From the NCBI GenBank assembly GCA_023212645.1, contig JALBYC010000002.1, positions 1 through 64,000 of the forward strand: 64,000 bases of DNA, read 5' to 3'. The stretch is from Farysia itapuensis. Taxonomy: Eukaryota; Basidiomycota; Ustilaginomycetes; Ustilaginales; Ustilaginaceae. The notes under the pieces are model-generated. The model had not been told where the DNA came from and did not search any database. It saw nothing but the letters and a program-made list of their open reading frames with translations. Shown in pieces: positions 36,860 to 47,200 of this stretch. The translations under genes were made by a program, and so were the position numbers. Position 1 is the first letter of the stretch; every line of letters begins with the position of its first letter.

Positions 36860-37572
36860 TCACATGACAAGGCATCGTCTTCGGTTGTCGTCTCCTCCTG
36901 TGGTATCATTTGCAGCTGATGTTGCCGCTGCGGAGCTGTTGTGTGTGGGTGCTGTTGCTTTTCTGCTGTGATGCTTGGGTATATTGGCGGTGTCTGTGGT
37001 TGGTATCGCCCGAATCTGGCGAACAAGATCAGTGAATATCTGATCCACGTTGACACGCTTGCGAGCTGATGTCTCATAATACGGTTTGTTGCCCCACGCT
37101 TTGGACAGGTTGGTTCCAACTTCACGGGGCACTTGTCGCTCGGAGCGTAGATCGGACTTGTTGCCCACCAGGACGAGAGGTAGGGGCTGACCGGAGCGAT
37201 TGTCCTTTATGCGGCGTATAGTGTCCCATAGTGGACCCAATTCGTTGACACTTGGTAGATGAGTGAGGGAGAAGACGAGGAGGAAACCCTGCCCTTTGCG
37301 TATATGTACGTCTTGAAGTGCCAGAAATTGCTCCGCCCCTGCCGTGTCCACCACTTCGACCATACAGGTTTGGCCGTCAACGACAATTGTCTTGGTGTAT
37401 GAGTCTTCCATGGTCGGGTCGTAGTTGCTGACGAATGTATGGCGGACGAATTGTGCTGCTAAAGCTGATTTACCGACTCCACCGGCTGCATTGGGACAAG
37501 GTCAGACACTGCAACACGCTAGCTTGCACTCATCCACTCACCTCCCATGATCACAATTCGTGCTTGTGCCAT
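36860..37572 (-). CDS. RSR1: Rsr1/Bud1-like (Rap-type) small GTPase
   Basis: Ras-superfamily switch, probably acting in site selection or polarity at the plasma membrane. Exons on the minus strand are 37542-37572 and 36860-37485, giving 218 residues. The 56-nt intron splits codon 11 inside the P-loop, GAGGVGKS (residues 10-17). The effector loop is YDPTMEDSY (32-40) and switch II is DTAGAEQF (57-64). NKSD and ETSAR serve as the G4 and G5 motifs. The C-terminus is polar with a CAAX box, CLVM, for prenylation. Position 61 is Ala rather than the Gln of Ras, as in Rap/Rsr1 proteins that lack Gln there. The Rsr1 assignment rests on this and on the KGQGFLLVFSLT block, so another Rap-like paralogue is possible. 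Confidence 0.88.
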
Positions 37573-38311
37573 CTTGTAGCTTTGGGAAGAGCCGGTAGGG
37601 TCGGTGTACAGAGCATGAATTTGCGTGCGAAAACAAACAGTACCTTCTTGGTTTGTGGACGATGGGTGGAGTCACAGTGACAAAACCTCACTTCGAATGG
37701 ATTACTTGGCACCAGATGTCTTGCAGGCGAGCAGATATGTGGCAGACAAGAGCGGAAAAAGACGATCAAGCGGTGGACACGGCATGTGCTGCACCCAGGT
37801 GTAGAGGCCCGAGTGTCAAAACGTCAAATAAAAAATCACGAATGAAAAAAGACGGGGAAAATAAAGACTCGAAAATAAGAAGGCCAAATGTGCATGTGGC
37901 AGGGTCGGTATCGGTCTCCATGACTACAGTATGAGCTACACGCGGATCCTATGGCATTGATCGAACCCCTGAGCCGCCCTCTTCAACTGAAACCTTGTTG
38001 TTGATGTATCTGACAAGTGTACCTGCACAAGTGAGACATGCCAAAGAAACGTGGCGAATGAAAGTGATAGAGTTGACTCCTTTTATGTGCGCTTGAGCTT
38101 GCGCTTGTTTTGATTGTTTCCAATTTTTTTGGTGGTGGGCGTTGAAAGCAACAGAAGTTTATACGCGGGCGCTGTGTTGGTACCACACTAGAGGTCCTGT
38201 TAAAATTCACCTTGCTGTCACTCCATCCATCCAGCTTTGTCTATCATCCAATGCCGACAAACACGCCAGTATAGCTGCAAGATATAGCGCGAAGACCAGA
38301 GGTCTGCCAAC
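37573..38311. promoter_or_regulatory. Divergent region, Ras-like GTPase / 1937-residue protein
   Basis: 739 bp with both promoters. It includes an A-rich stretch at about 37826-37880 and a pyrimidine/T-rich patch near 38105-38130. No gene was recognised. Confidence 0.5.
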
Positions 38312-41300
38312 ATGATGAATCCTTTCAAGAAACGCCAGCGGAAGCATTCCGTCACGTCCACGCAGGACAACACTGCCTCCCGCCTCATACATTACGGGCG
38401 CGCAACTCCAACAAAGGAGTCTGGGATTGTCATCGCAGCGGCGATTCCATCTCCATCTGCGCTGTCCGAGGACCCACCCAAGCTGGCACTAGACCATGTC
38501 TTACCGCCAACATCCGACTATCGACAGTCGCTCATCATGCCTCACCTGACGCGTCGCTTTGAGCTTCTACGGGCTCCGGACGGTTCCCTGATCTCGCCAG
38601 ATGCCATGCGAGCGCATCTTCGCGCGCAAAGAGCAAGAGCAAGAGCTGCAAGCTCCTCTTCACCCAGCCTCGCGTCAGATCAGACTCAACCTCACTTTCT
38701 CACAGAGGAAGAGGAAAACGAGATCATTGAGCAACTCAAACTTCAGGCTCTCACCGAGGGACGCGACTTTAGTGCAGACGAACTGTCCTCCCCACAGGAC
38801 TCATCCGACTCATGGCGCGATGGCTACAGTGCTGGCACCGATGGCTTTGGCTCCTGGGGACAACCAACGACCAGTAATCAGGGCAGTCTCTTCGACCTCA
38901 CCGAGTCGCTGGGCCATCTCTCGTCCGAGGGAACAATTCAAGCACATGCACCTCCAACTCGTCCAATTCGTGAAGCCGATCCTGCCACGCAAAATGTCCA
39001 GCCACGGCACGACAATGCTGCAAAGAGCGAGTCCAACCAGCTTAGATCGCAGCAAGGAACACAGATCGAATCACAATCAACAGTCTCAGAACCACTTATG
39101 CCGGGCGACTTTCGAGCGGCAGAGAAACGCAATTCGCTGTCAGAGCCATCCACACCCACCATAACATCCTACTTGGGCATCCCTCTGAGCACCGGTCGCG
39201 TCTCGCAGGATTCGTCTTTGCTAACCACTCTTTCGCCAGAAGCCTTCAAGCGTGTCAGCACAGCTTTGGAGGAAGTGTACCAATTGCATAACAGAAGTGA
39301 GAATGTTTCCGGTACATCAGCTCGCTTAACCCCTCACGGATCCACAAAGAAAGCAACAAGAACATCCATGGAAAGCGATGCTACTTCCTTCATCTCGGCT
39401 GTGTCTGATGTTAACGGACACGGGTTTGGGCTGTCGTCGGAAACAAGCAGTCAAGACAATGCCTCTAGGTCCCGCCCTGCGCGACCCGAGGAAACCGCTG
39501 CTGCATCCAATACTGTTGCTGCGTCTTCTGCCAGGTCTCTACCGACCAATGACAGTATGCAGACGCTGAAAGGCTACACAGCAGATCTCCCTTCTGACGC
39601 TGGTGCTTCGACTTCATTGTCAGGCGTCTCGAGTTTTGCCGATCCAAGGCAAGTTGGCCGAAGTGATCAAGACGGCTATGTACAGCGTGTTGGCTCACCA
39701 TCTAGCACTCCAACTCTGGGCTCTGATGCACAAAGCCCCATCAGTGTAACAAGTGCTTTGCCACGAAATGGCATGCATAGTCGCAAAGACTCGGCCGACG
39801 TCTTGGCAACAGCTCGCTCGCAAGCGACCCTCTTACGTGAGCAGCCAACGCTTTCCAGTATGAGGGCCAACTATAGGCCACACGCGCGCGACAACACTGC
39901 CTCGTCCGACGGCAGCAATTTTGCCAGCACCACTTCACCTCGTACGTCCGTTGTATCCTCGACCACGGGCCTCACTCGGAGTGCTCGCTCGCCCAGCTAC
40001 TTTCCACGGCCGTCATCTGGCGTTGCGCAGGACTATGCTTCCGGGTTCAAGCCCCCATCTGTTGTCTCGCCAGCCGCCACTGCAGCCCTACAGACCATGT
40101 CGGGACGCAATTCCGTGTCGTCTTCGAATTACGTCTATGACGCTTCAAACGCTTTGCAAAGTGCACAAAGATTGCGCGACTCAAACTCGACCAACCGTAG
40201 TCAAACCTCGCCGCAGATGAACAATATCTCTGCCTTCTCGCCTTTCTTCGAGAGACCAGCGTACACATCGTCGCCCGGCACCAGCATCAGTCACAGACGA
40301 ACCGCTTCTTCGTCCAGTAACAATCGCACAAGCGACACTGTTCCCGCAAAGTCTACTCATCAAACATTCAATCTGGAAGCACTGCCAGAGACGACACGGC
40401 TGACAAACACGGGATCCGAATCAAGCCAGTCTGCAGATATTTCGACACCCGCTCATAGCGCCGTTCGGGCACAATTCGGCGGTGCAAGCGATTTGACAGA
40501 CAAAGGAGCAAGCGCGCAGCTTCGGCAATCGGAAGCCGTTGATGCTGATGACGTCTGGGCTCGTATGGCTCAGGCAAGCCTTGACCCTCAAGCAACGAGC
40601 GCAAGGCCCGTCTCCAACTTCCCGCCCGGACTCGCTGAAGACCAACTGGCAGGTGCTGGTATCACTTTCGATCAGCTTGCAACATTTCAGGATCTTTTGA
40701 TCCAGACTGCCAGCAGCGACGCCGTCCCCACACGGCAGAATCTCCTGTCTGCGCCTTCTGGCCAGTCGAAATTTGCCGAAGCTAAGTCCAGGGGTCTTGC
40801 TTCTCCCAATTTGGTGCAAGGAGCCGAGTGGGCGCATGCTTTCTCTGACCAGAACGCTCTGGGAAGCACGTTTGACGGAACTGAGCCTTGGAACATCAGA
40901 GACCGGTCTGCGCTGGCTAGTCCGACCTTTTCCAATTCACAGGACGGCATGGCTTCCCCACGTGCTGTCATGTACGACGTCACTACGAGTCATCGTCCCA
41001 GCTCTGTGTCGTTGCACGGTCGTAACGGCTCCTTTTCCACTCTGCCCAGTCTGTATCAATTGGCTAGTCCCTCCACCCGAGCAAGAGAATCAGTCTCCTT
41101 GTCGCAGGCTGTTGGTCTAGATGCTGACAGCGGGGATCAAGGCAACAACTGGCAGCCCTCCGTCATCAACGAAGACGAAACGCATGCAATCGAGGAGCTC
41201 AGCCAGACACGATATACCCCTGAGGACGCAGCTTCCGTTCAATCACACCCTTTCAATGCAGGTTATGGCAACTCGTACAACAGTGCCGCATCAGAACATC

Positions 41301-44125
41301 CTTATGGACACTTCGAAGCCGCTCAAACTCTCACTGGCGTACAGTCCAGAGGAGGTAGGCGTCCTAGTCAGACTACTCTGCAGCTGTCTACAGGCACAGA
41401 GCATGGTGAAAGTGCGAGTTTGTCAGACATGCTGCACTATCCAGACCCGGCCCAACTACACGGTGATGTCGAGAATCAAGCTCGAGCAGCAACACGAGCC
41501 CTGAAAGGCGTTGATGATGGCAGTGTCGCCACTCCGCCAGTGAGAAGCAAGAGCATGTCCAGGAAGAAATCGCTGAAGAAGATGGTCCAGCACATTTCGT
41601 CACCGCAGCTCATTTCAACAACGCAGAAGCTGGATTCGGCGACCAAGATTCCATCTCCTCCCGTACCTACCGATTATGGCTCGACGTCGAGCCGGACACC
41701 AAAGAAGAGCAAGTCTCCGGGAAGTTCTGCCGGCGTGTTTGGCAGTATCGGAGCTTCTGGTGCTCGTCGGGGAAGTGGTACTCCTCATCCGAACGATGGC
41801 AGCATTCGTCGTCGTAGGTCCAGCTCTTTTGGCCACGAGGTCGGCACATCCACCGGCTTTGGTCTTGCCCAAGGTGGAGTTGACGCTACACCATCGCAGC
41901 CCGCTCGATCGGCCTCCACACGCCAATCCCCCTCGAGCGCGAATGCAAACAACCATCCCTATATGAATGGAAGTGCAGCCTCAGCAAGTTTATCTCGCTT
42001 CTTCTCCAAGATGAAAAACAAAAAGGGCAACGACGAGAGCTTTGGTGCTCTTACCATAGATCCATTCCCAACGCGCGGAGACGAAAAGTCCGGCTTTTCA
42101 CCCAAGTCACCGAAGTCGCCCAAATCGCCCCGCTCGCCCTTCTCGAAACAGCCAAAGCGGCCACCGATCTCGCCAGAGTTTGAAATGGCGTCTCCCCGCA
42201 AACATGATGGCCTCCCCATGTTTGCCTCGGATGAGGCGGCTAACACTGCGGATTCCAGTCTGGTGTCGAGTACATCTCGGGGCTCGATCTCTGGATCGGC
42301 CACCACGTCCAGTTATAACGATCGATCCAGCAGTGGACGTTCACCCAAACCTGGGCCCCTTTATACTCTGCCAATCGATTCGACCACCATGCCCCGCTCA
42401 CGCTCGAAGAAACGAACGCCGATTGTACTCAAACGCGACTCCGAGGTCATCATGCCTGGCGACCCTGGCTATATTCCCTTTGCGATCATCTCCAAACAGC
42501 CTGACAAGGCTGAGACCGTGACTGCTGCAACAGAAGCACAGCCAGATACCGCTGCTTCCGACAAAGCACCACTGGAGCAGCCGTCGGTGGACAAGATGGA
42601 AACAGAGACTAAAGAGGCAGACGCCCCGAATGGCGAGTCAAGCATGAGTAGCTCCTGGATGGCAGACGTGAGCGCTGCAGCCGCACTTGCAGATACATCC
42701 AGATCGCTTCCTGACATTGTGGATGGTGAACAAGAGGTCTCGACGGAAAGCAAGGCTCGCGCTACCACAAGTACACAGCCAGCATCTGCACCGGCTGCCC
42801 CGCTCAAAGAATTCGGTAAGGACAGCCACGATACCAGTCTGGGCCGAAAGTCTTTACGCGACACGATCGTGCGTAGAACGATCATCATCCCGACCGATGT
42901 GGACTTTGAGAACCTGAAAGCGAGGTCTGCCTCGCTCCTGTCGTCTGGTGTTGGCCAGAGTCGAAAGCATCGGCGATTCATCCCATCGCAAAGCGATCTC
43001 ATGCCTTTGTCTCCCAGCGCATTGCAATTCCCGACGGGCTCAAGCGAGGTCCGCCCTAGTGTGGATGATCAACAGCTTGGTGCGCCCGCCGAGATCGTGT
43101 TCAAACCGGCTGCTGTCGCAGAGACAGCGTCAGAAGGTTTGCCGACTCTGTCTTCACAGAAGAGCCTCCGCGCGGACTGGACACCAGATACGACGCGGTC
43201 AAACCGGACCAGTCGTGCGGAAAGCTCGTATGCTGGCAGTCTCTACGACATGTATATCGGTCCAGCAGATGCGAACGCTAGCAATAGTCACAACGAGCCC
43301 GGAAGCCCAGAAGTTCAAATCGAAGCGGCGCCCAACAAGTCTTTGTCGAGTGACGACGCTAGTGCACTTCTGTCACTGCCAGCAAAGGCAAATCGAGCTT
43401 CGCGCGTGCCAGCGCGGCACATTGAAGTCACGGAACGAGCCGATGGAAGCGTCGTCTGGCAGGTGATCGCCGGTCTAGCCGATCGTTCAAGTAGCTACTC
43501 CGAGTACTCATCCCGTCACAGCGACTACGGTGACTACGGTCTGGATAGCACAAGCAGCAGCTTTGGTGGAAAGAGCGGCGGCGCACATCAACCTGAAGAC
43601 TCGCTGACTAGAAACGCGTCGATCCTCGACCCGGCATCGGCCAACGAAGAGAGTCGCGCGCTATTCACCAAACGGCAGCCCAAATTGACGACCAGGCTGC
43701 CCACTCTGATTCACGAAGATGCACCAAACGACGTCGACAGGGAAGCTCAAGCTTCGACGTTGGATCCTGATTCGTCTGTCGTTGACCATGGTGTACATAC
43801 TTCTAACGACGATACCCCTGCCGACTCGCATACCCGCATCGTGTACCATACAGACGCCCAGCTGGCCTCTCTGCTCGACGTACTGGCCCAAGGCAAAGAT
43901 TCGGCCAAGTTCGAACTTCAATTCAGCCCAATTCATCCAGCCCTTAGCGAGCAGTCCACCGACTTCCCCCGCTCTACCAGCGACGACAGCACCGCACTCA
44001 GCTCTGCTTCCGGCATGGTATCATCCTACGCCACCGACCAGTCCCTCATCGAGCAACATCGGTCGCGCGTCGAAGCAGAGATTTACAATCTCCTCAACCA
44101 GCACACCTCGCTCAGCCACACTTAG
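38312..44125 (+). CDS. Very large disordered Ser-rich protein, unknown
   Basis: One uninterrupted ORF of 1937 residues that I cannot assign. It begins MMNPFKKRQRKHSV and is mostly low-complexity Ser/Ala/Thr/Pro sequence with many SP sites. A run of KSP units (SPKSPKSPKSPRSP) lies near residue 1265, just after a basic block. Short stretches look constrained rather than random: RRTIIIPTDVDFENLK (about 1520), SLYDMYIGPAD (about 1643), RHIEVTERADGSVVWQVIAG (about 1703) and TRIVYHTDAQLASLLDVLAQG (about 1841). Such short blocks in a disordered scaffold suggest a cortical, polarity or signalling adaptor, which is inference only. Codon use and the unbroken length show it is a real gene. Confidence 0.85.
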   Translation: MMNPFKKRQRKHSVTSTQDNTASRLIHYGRATPTKESGIVIAAAIPSPSALSEDPPKLALDHVLPPTSDYRQSLIMPHLTRRFELLRAPDGSLISPDAMRAHLRAQRARARAASSSSPSLASDQTQPHFLTEEEENEIIEQLKLQALTEGRDFSADELSSPQDSSDSWRDGYSAGTDGFGSWGQPTTSNQGSLFDLTESLGHLSSEGTIQAHAPPTRPIREADPATQNVQPRHDNAAKSESNQLRSQQGTQIESQSTVSEPLMPGDFRAAEKRNSLSEPSTPTITSYLGIPLSTGRVSQDSSLLTTLSPEAFKRVSTALEEVYQLHNRSENVSGTSARLTPHGSTKKATRTSMESDATSFISAVSDVNGHGFGLSSETSSQDNASRSRPARPEETAAASNTVAASSARSLPTNDSMQTLKGYTADLPSDAGASTSLSGVSSFADPRQVGRSDQDGYVQRVGSPSSTPTLGSDAQSPISVTSALPRNGMHSRKDSADVLATARSQATLLREQPTLSSMRANYRPHARDNTASSDGSNFASTTSPRTSVVSSTTGLTRSARSPSYFPRPSSGVAQDYASGFKPPSVVSPAATAALQTMSGRNSVSSSNYVYDASNALQSAQRLRDSNSTNRSQTSPQMNNISAFSPFFERPAYTSSPGTSISHRRTASSSSNNRTSDTVPAKSTHQTFNLEALPETTRLTNTGSESSQSADISTPAHSAVRAQFGGASDLTDKGASAQLRQSEAVDADDVWARMAQASLDPQATSARPVSNFPPGLAEDQLAGAGITFDQLATFQDLLIQTASSDAVPTRQNLLSAPSGQSKFAEAKSRGLASPNLVQGAEWAHAFSDQNALGSTFDGTEPWNIRDRSALASPTFSNSQDGMASPRAVMYDVTTSHRPSSVSLHGRNGSFSTLPSLYQLASPSTRARESVSLSQAVGLDADSGDQGNNWQPSVINEDETHAIEELSQTRYTPEDAASVQSHPFNAGYGNSYNSAASEHPYGHFEAAQTLTGVQSRGGRRPSQTTLQLSTGTEHGESASLSDMLHYPDPAQLHGDVENQARAATRALKGVDDGSVATPPVRSKSMSRKKSLKKMVQHISSPQLISTTQKLDSATKIPSPPVPTDYGSTSSRTPKKSKSPGSSAGVFGSIGASGARRGSGTPHPNDGSIRRRRSSSFGHEVGTSTGFGLAQGGVDATPSQPARSASTRQSPSSANANNHPYMNGSAASASLSRFFSKMKNKKGNDESFGALTIDPFPTRGDEKSGFSPKSPKSPKSPRSPFSKQPKRPPISPEFEMASPRKHDGLPMFASDEAANTADSSLVSSTSRGSISGSATTSSYNDRSSSGRSPKPGPLYTLPIDSTTMPRSRSKKRTPIVLKRDSEVIMPGDPGYIPFAIISKQPDKAETVTAATEAQPDTAASDKAPLEQPSVDKMETETKEADAPNGESSMSSSWMADVSAAAALADTSRSLPDIVDGEQEVSTESKARATTSTQPASAPAAPLKEFGKDSHDTSLGRKSLRDTIVRRTIIIPTDVDFENLKARSASLLSSGVGQSRKHRRFIPSQSDLMPLSPSALQFPTGSSEVRPSVDDQQLGAPAEIVFKPAAVAETASEGLPTLSSQKSLRADWTPDTTRSNRTSRAESSYAGSLYDMYIGPADANASNSHNEPGSPEVQIEAAPNKSLSSDDASALLSLPAKANRASRVPARHIEVTERADGSVVWQVIAGLADRSSSYSEYSSRHSDYGDYGLDSTSSSFGGKSGGAHQPEDSLTRNASILDPASANEESRALFTKRQPKLTTRLPTLIHEDAPNDVDREAQASTLDPDSSVVDHGVHTSNDDTPADSHTRIVYHTDAQLASLLDVLAQGKDSAKFELQFSPIHPALSEQSTDFPRSTSDDSTALSSASGMVSSYATDQSLIEQHRSRVEAEIYNLLNQHTSLSHT

Positions 44126-44264
44126 CCGTTCACGCGCTCAAGCTTCATTCGTCTGATTTTACTCCTAGTGAAGTCCATATTTCGGTGTTCGATGGTCAGA
44201 TACAGATCATGGTGGTCGTGCTTGTGGAAGACGAGAATTATGGGTGGTAGTCTTTTTGGTGGTG

Positions 44265-47200
44265 TTAAGATTGGTCGGAGTCATTCCCGCCACGGTCAGT
44301 TCCGCTGCTCTCCAGCTCGGCGGAGGAAGACCTGGACATGGGACCTCCCGAACCTGTCGCGGTCATCGAGGCGGGAGTGTTGTTCGGTTGGTTTGTCCCG
44401 CTCGTCGCCGACACGGAGCGGGATCTCAGAGACTTCGGCAGGAGCTTGTTCAGCTTGAACGCCGCAGGGGATGGGGACTGGGAGCGCGACGACAGGCTGG
44501 TCCGTCTCGTTTCGCCACTCCCACCTCCAGCGCTAGACTTGTGCGAAAGCGGATGCAACAGCGACGATAACCCAGACTCGGTCTTCTCCTGTCTTTCTGC
44601 ATGCGGTGTCTTTTCACTAGATGGCGAGCCTGAGAACAAGTTGAATCCAGGGCTTGACTGCTCCTGGTGTGGAGTAGGGTCGTCATAGTCCGGAGTCGCA
44701 GAAGCGCTTCTTGCATTTGCTTGACTACTGGTCCGCGGAGACTGGAGATTGTTCTCAGCAGGTTCGCGACTGGAACTGCGTCGTCGAGTCCATGATCTAG
44801 ACAGCCTGTTGCTCTGGGTCTCTTCTTGATTGGTTTTCTGCACTGTTGAACTATCTCCGTGCCCGTTCAAGATCGAGCCAGTATCCGTGCTGGAATCTTC
44901 ATCGCTGTCGTGTTGCTCGTCCTCATCGTCAATGCTGAGCCCGCTGACCGGCGATTCCAGCAAGCTGTCGTCATCTCCGTCTCCACCATGGGAAGGTGTA
45001 GGCGGCTCGACTGAAATCTCGACAGGAGCTGACGCGTCGCGCATCTTGTTGACCTGACGAATCGCTTTTATACTCTCGATGGCGTAGCGCTTCTTGTTCG
45101 GCCGATGGGTGATGATGTCCTTCAGCAGGGTGGACTTCTGATTCCAAGCAGCCTTGATGACGTCTCTCTTGAAATTGTCGGCTAAGTCAATGTATCCGAA
45201 TGTGGAGTTGTGGTACTCTACATTAGGCGTACGGAAAACGAGATCGTACATGTCGGTAATGGATCGCTGTTTCTCGCCTTTGTAGGACAAGCAGAAGATG
45301 GTGTCTGATATCTTGACGTAGACAAAAGTGCGGAAGGACGATGCGCGTGAACGCATTTCAGCAGCGTTGCGTTGAGCAATTGCATATTGGTCCCCAATGT
45401 GATCTTCGTCCGACTCATCGAGCCCATTTCGACTACTAGGACGTTCGGAACGAGCCAACGAGGTTCGTGAAGAGCTTGCTCTGAGCGTCTTGGATTTGCG
45501 CAAGGCTGATGCATCGCTTTCATCGTCTCTTGGGACTTCAGATGATGGTCGAGCTGAGCCGGTATTGTCCTTGGAATCCCTTGACAGATCCACAGAGTTT
45601 CCTCTATCGCTCTCTCGATCCGAGGCCGAAGCAGACTGGCTCTTGCGATTCCCTAGCAACCGCGCAAAGGGCGACTTCTTCTTGACTGGACTAGCTTCCT
45701 TCTTGCGTTCTTCGTGATCGATGCGTTTCTGTTCTTCTTCTTGCTTCTGTCGCTGTCTCTTCGTGCCGAAAATGTAGTCCATGATTTTACGACCCAGAAG
45801 CATTTCCAGCTGGATCTTGACAGGATGCAAGTGGAACTCGAACTGATCAATGATAGAGATGCCTCCTACTGGGGCAAGAACACTCCACATTGCATCAAGG
45901 AACCGTCCTTCTTTCGACATAGGATGATCAGGCGCCCTTAGATGCTTCGATATGATCTCGGCAAAGACGGCCTCAGGGTGTACGTTGAGAGCTTGGAGGT
46001 CCGTGATGGACAAGGTGTTTGCCGCGGAATTATCAGCCTTGTTCAGCCACGAGAAGCTGACACCTTTGACGGCCAATTTAGCGAGCAATTGTCCCGCGGT
46101 GTCGCCCATCATGTTCCAGCCAATGTCTTGGGCCTGCGTCATAAACCGTAGTGCCGATTTCTTCTCTCGATCAGCACCTCCTTGGCTGTCTTGAGAAGTG
46201 GTGATTGCGTCCATGATCAAATTGAGTTCCTCGACCAGGTCCAGAATTTCTCCCTTGATCTTTGTGAACTCCGCGCGACCCTTCTCGTTCAGTTTGAGTG
46301 CGACCTCATAGTACTGTCGTCCGAGACTTGATGCCTCACGAATTCGTACCTGCAGAGCCGAAACGACGTCGGCCAGGCCAGATACGTCGGTGAAGTCGTA
46401 ACTGAACATCATCTCCTCGAGGCGCTTGGCATGATTTCGGTGGGCTGGGTCTCGATACAGGACCAAGTCGGTGACGACGTTGTAGAGGGCAGCGAACTGC
46501 TCACTATTTGCCGAGACTGAGAATCGGGGACACATCAGTTGGATCATGTCCATGTGGTGATGCAAATGGTCGTGTACGGGTTTCCCGTCATCGCCAAAGG
46601 TAGCCACGGATCGTGAAGAATCGGACAAACGCAGCTTGTTGAATTTGTCGTAGTAGACGCTTGCATCTGTGTGTGGCACAATCCTGTCAAAGTCATGTGT
46701 GTGACCGTGCAGATCCACCATCGTCTCGATCGGAAGGAAGACGAAACCGTATCGTCGCTGAGCGTTCTTCAAAAATCTGCACTTGGCGTTCGGGTGGAAA
46801 CACTGCAGACCATCAAGCGCGAAGAAGTTTCGTCGGAGGACGATCGCGTTCACAGAATCTTCTGCACAGCTCTCGTCTTGGACGGTGTAATTCTGCAAGC
46901 GCGTCCGCTGAGCTGAGATGATCACGGTGGACTTGTCGTCAAGATCACTCTTGAGCACGATCTGCGGCTTGATCAGCAAGCAAACATTGCTCTTTTTGAC
47001 AGTGAACTCGTCAGAGATTCCATCGGTTGCCCTAACTTCGGAGTTCATGGTCTTGATGGTGTCCCTTGGAATGACGTTGGCTTGGGAAGCTGCATCGTCT
47101 CCTTCGCCATTCATTTCGAGATGCTTGACAGTGTCTTCAAGTAACTCTTGCAACATGCCTTCCGCGCCGCCCTCAGAATTTGGGGTCTTAGACGCTTTCC

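Noticed and set aside
37945..37980. tRNA-like B-box word (GGTTCGATC on the minus strand)
   Set aside because: The bases flanking the loop cannot form a five-pair T stem, and no A box or anticodon arm could be placed at a proper distance.
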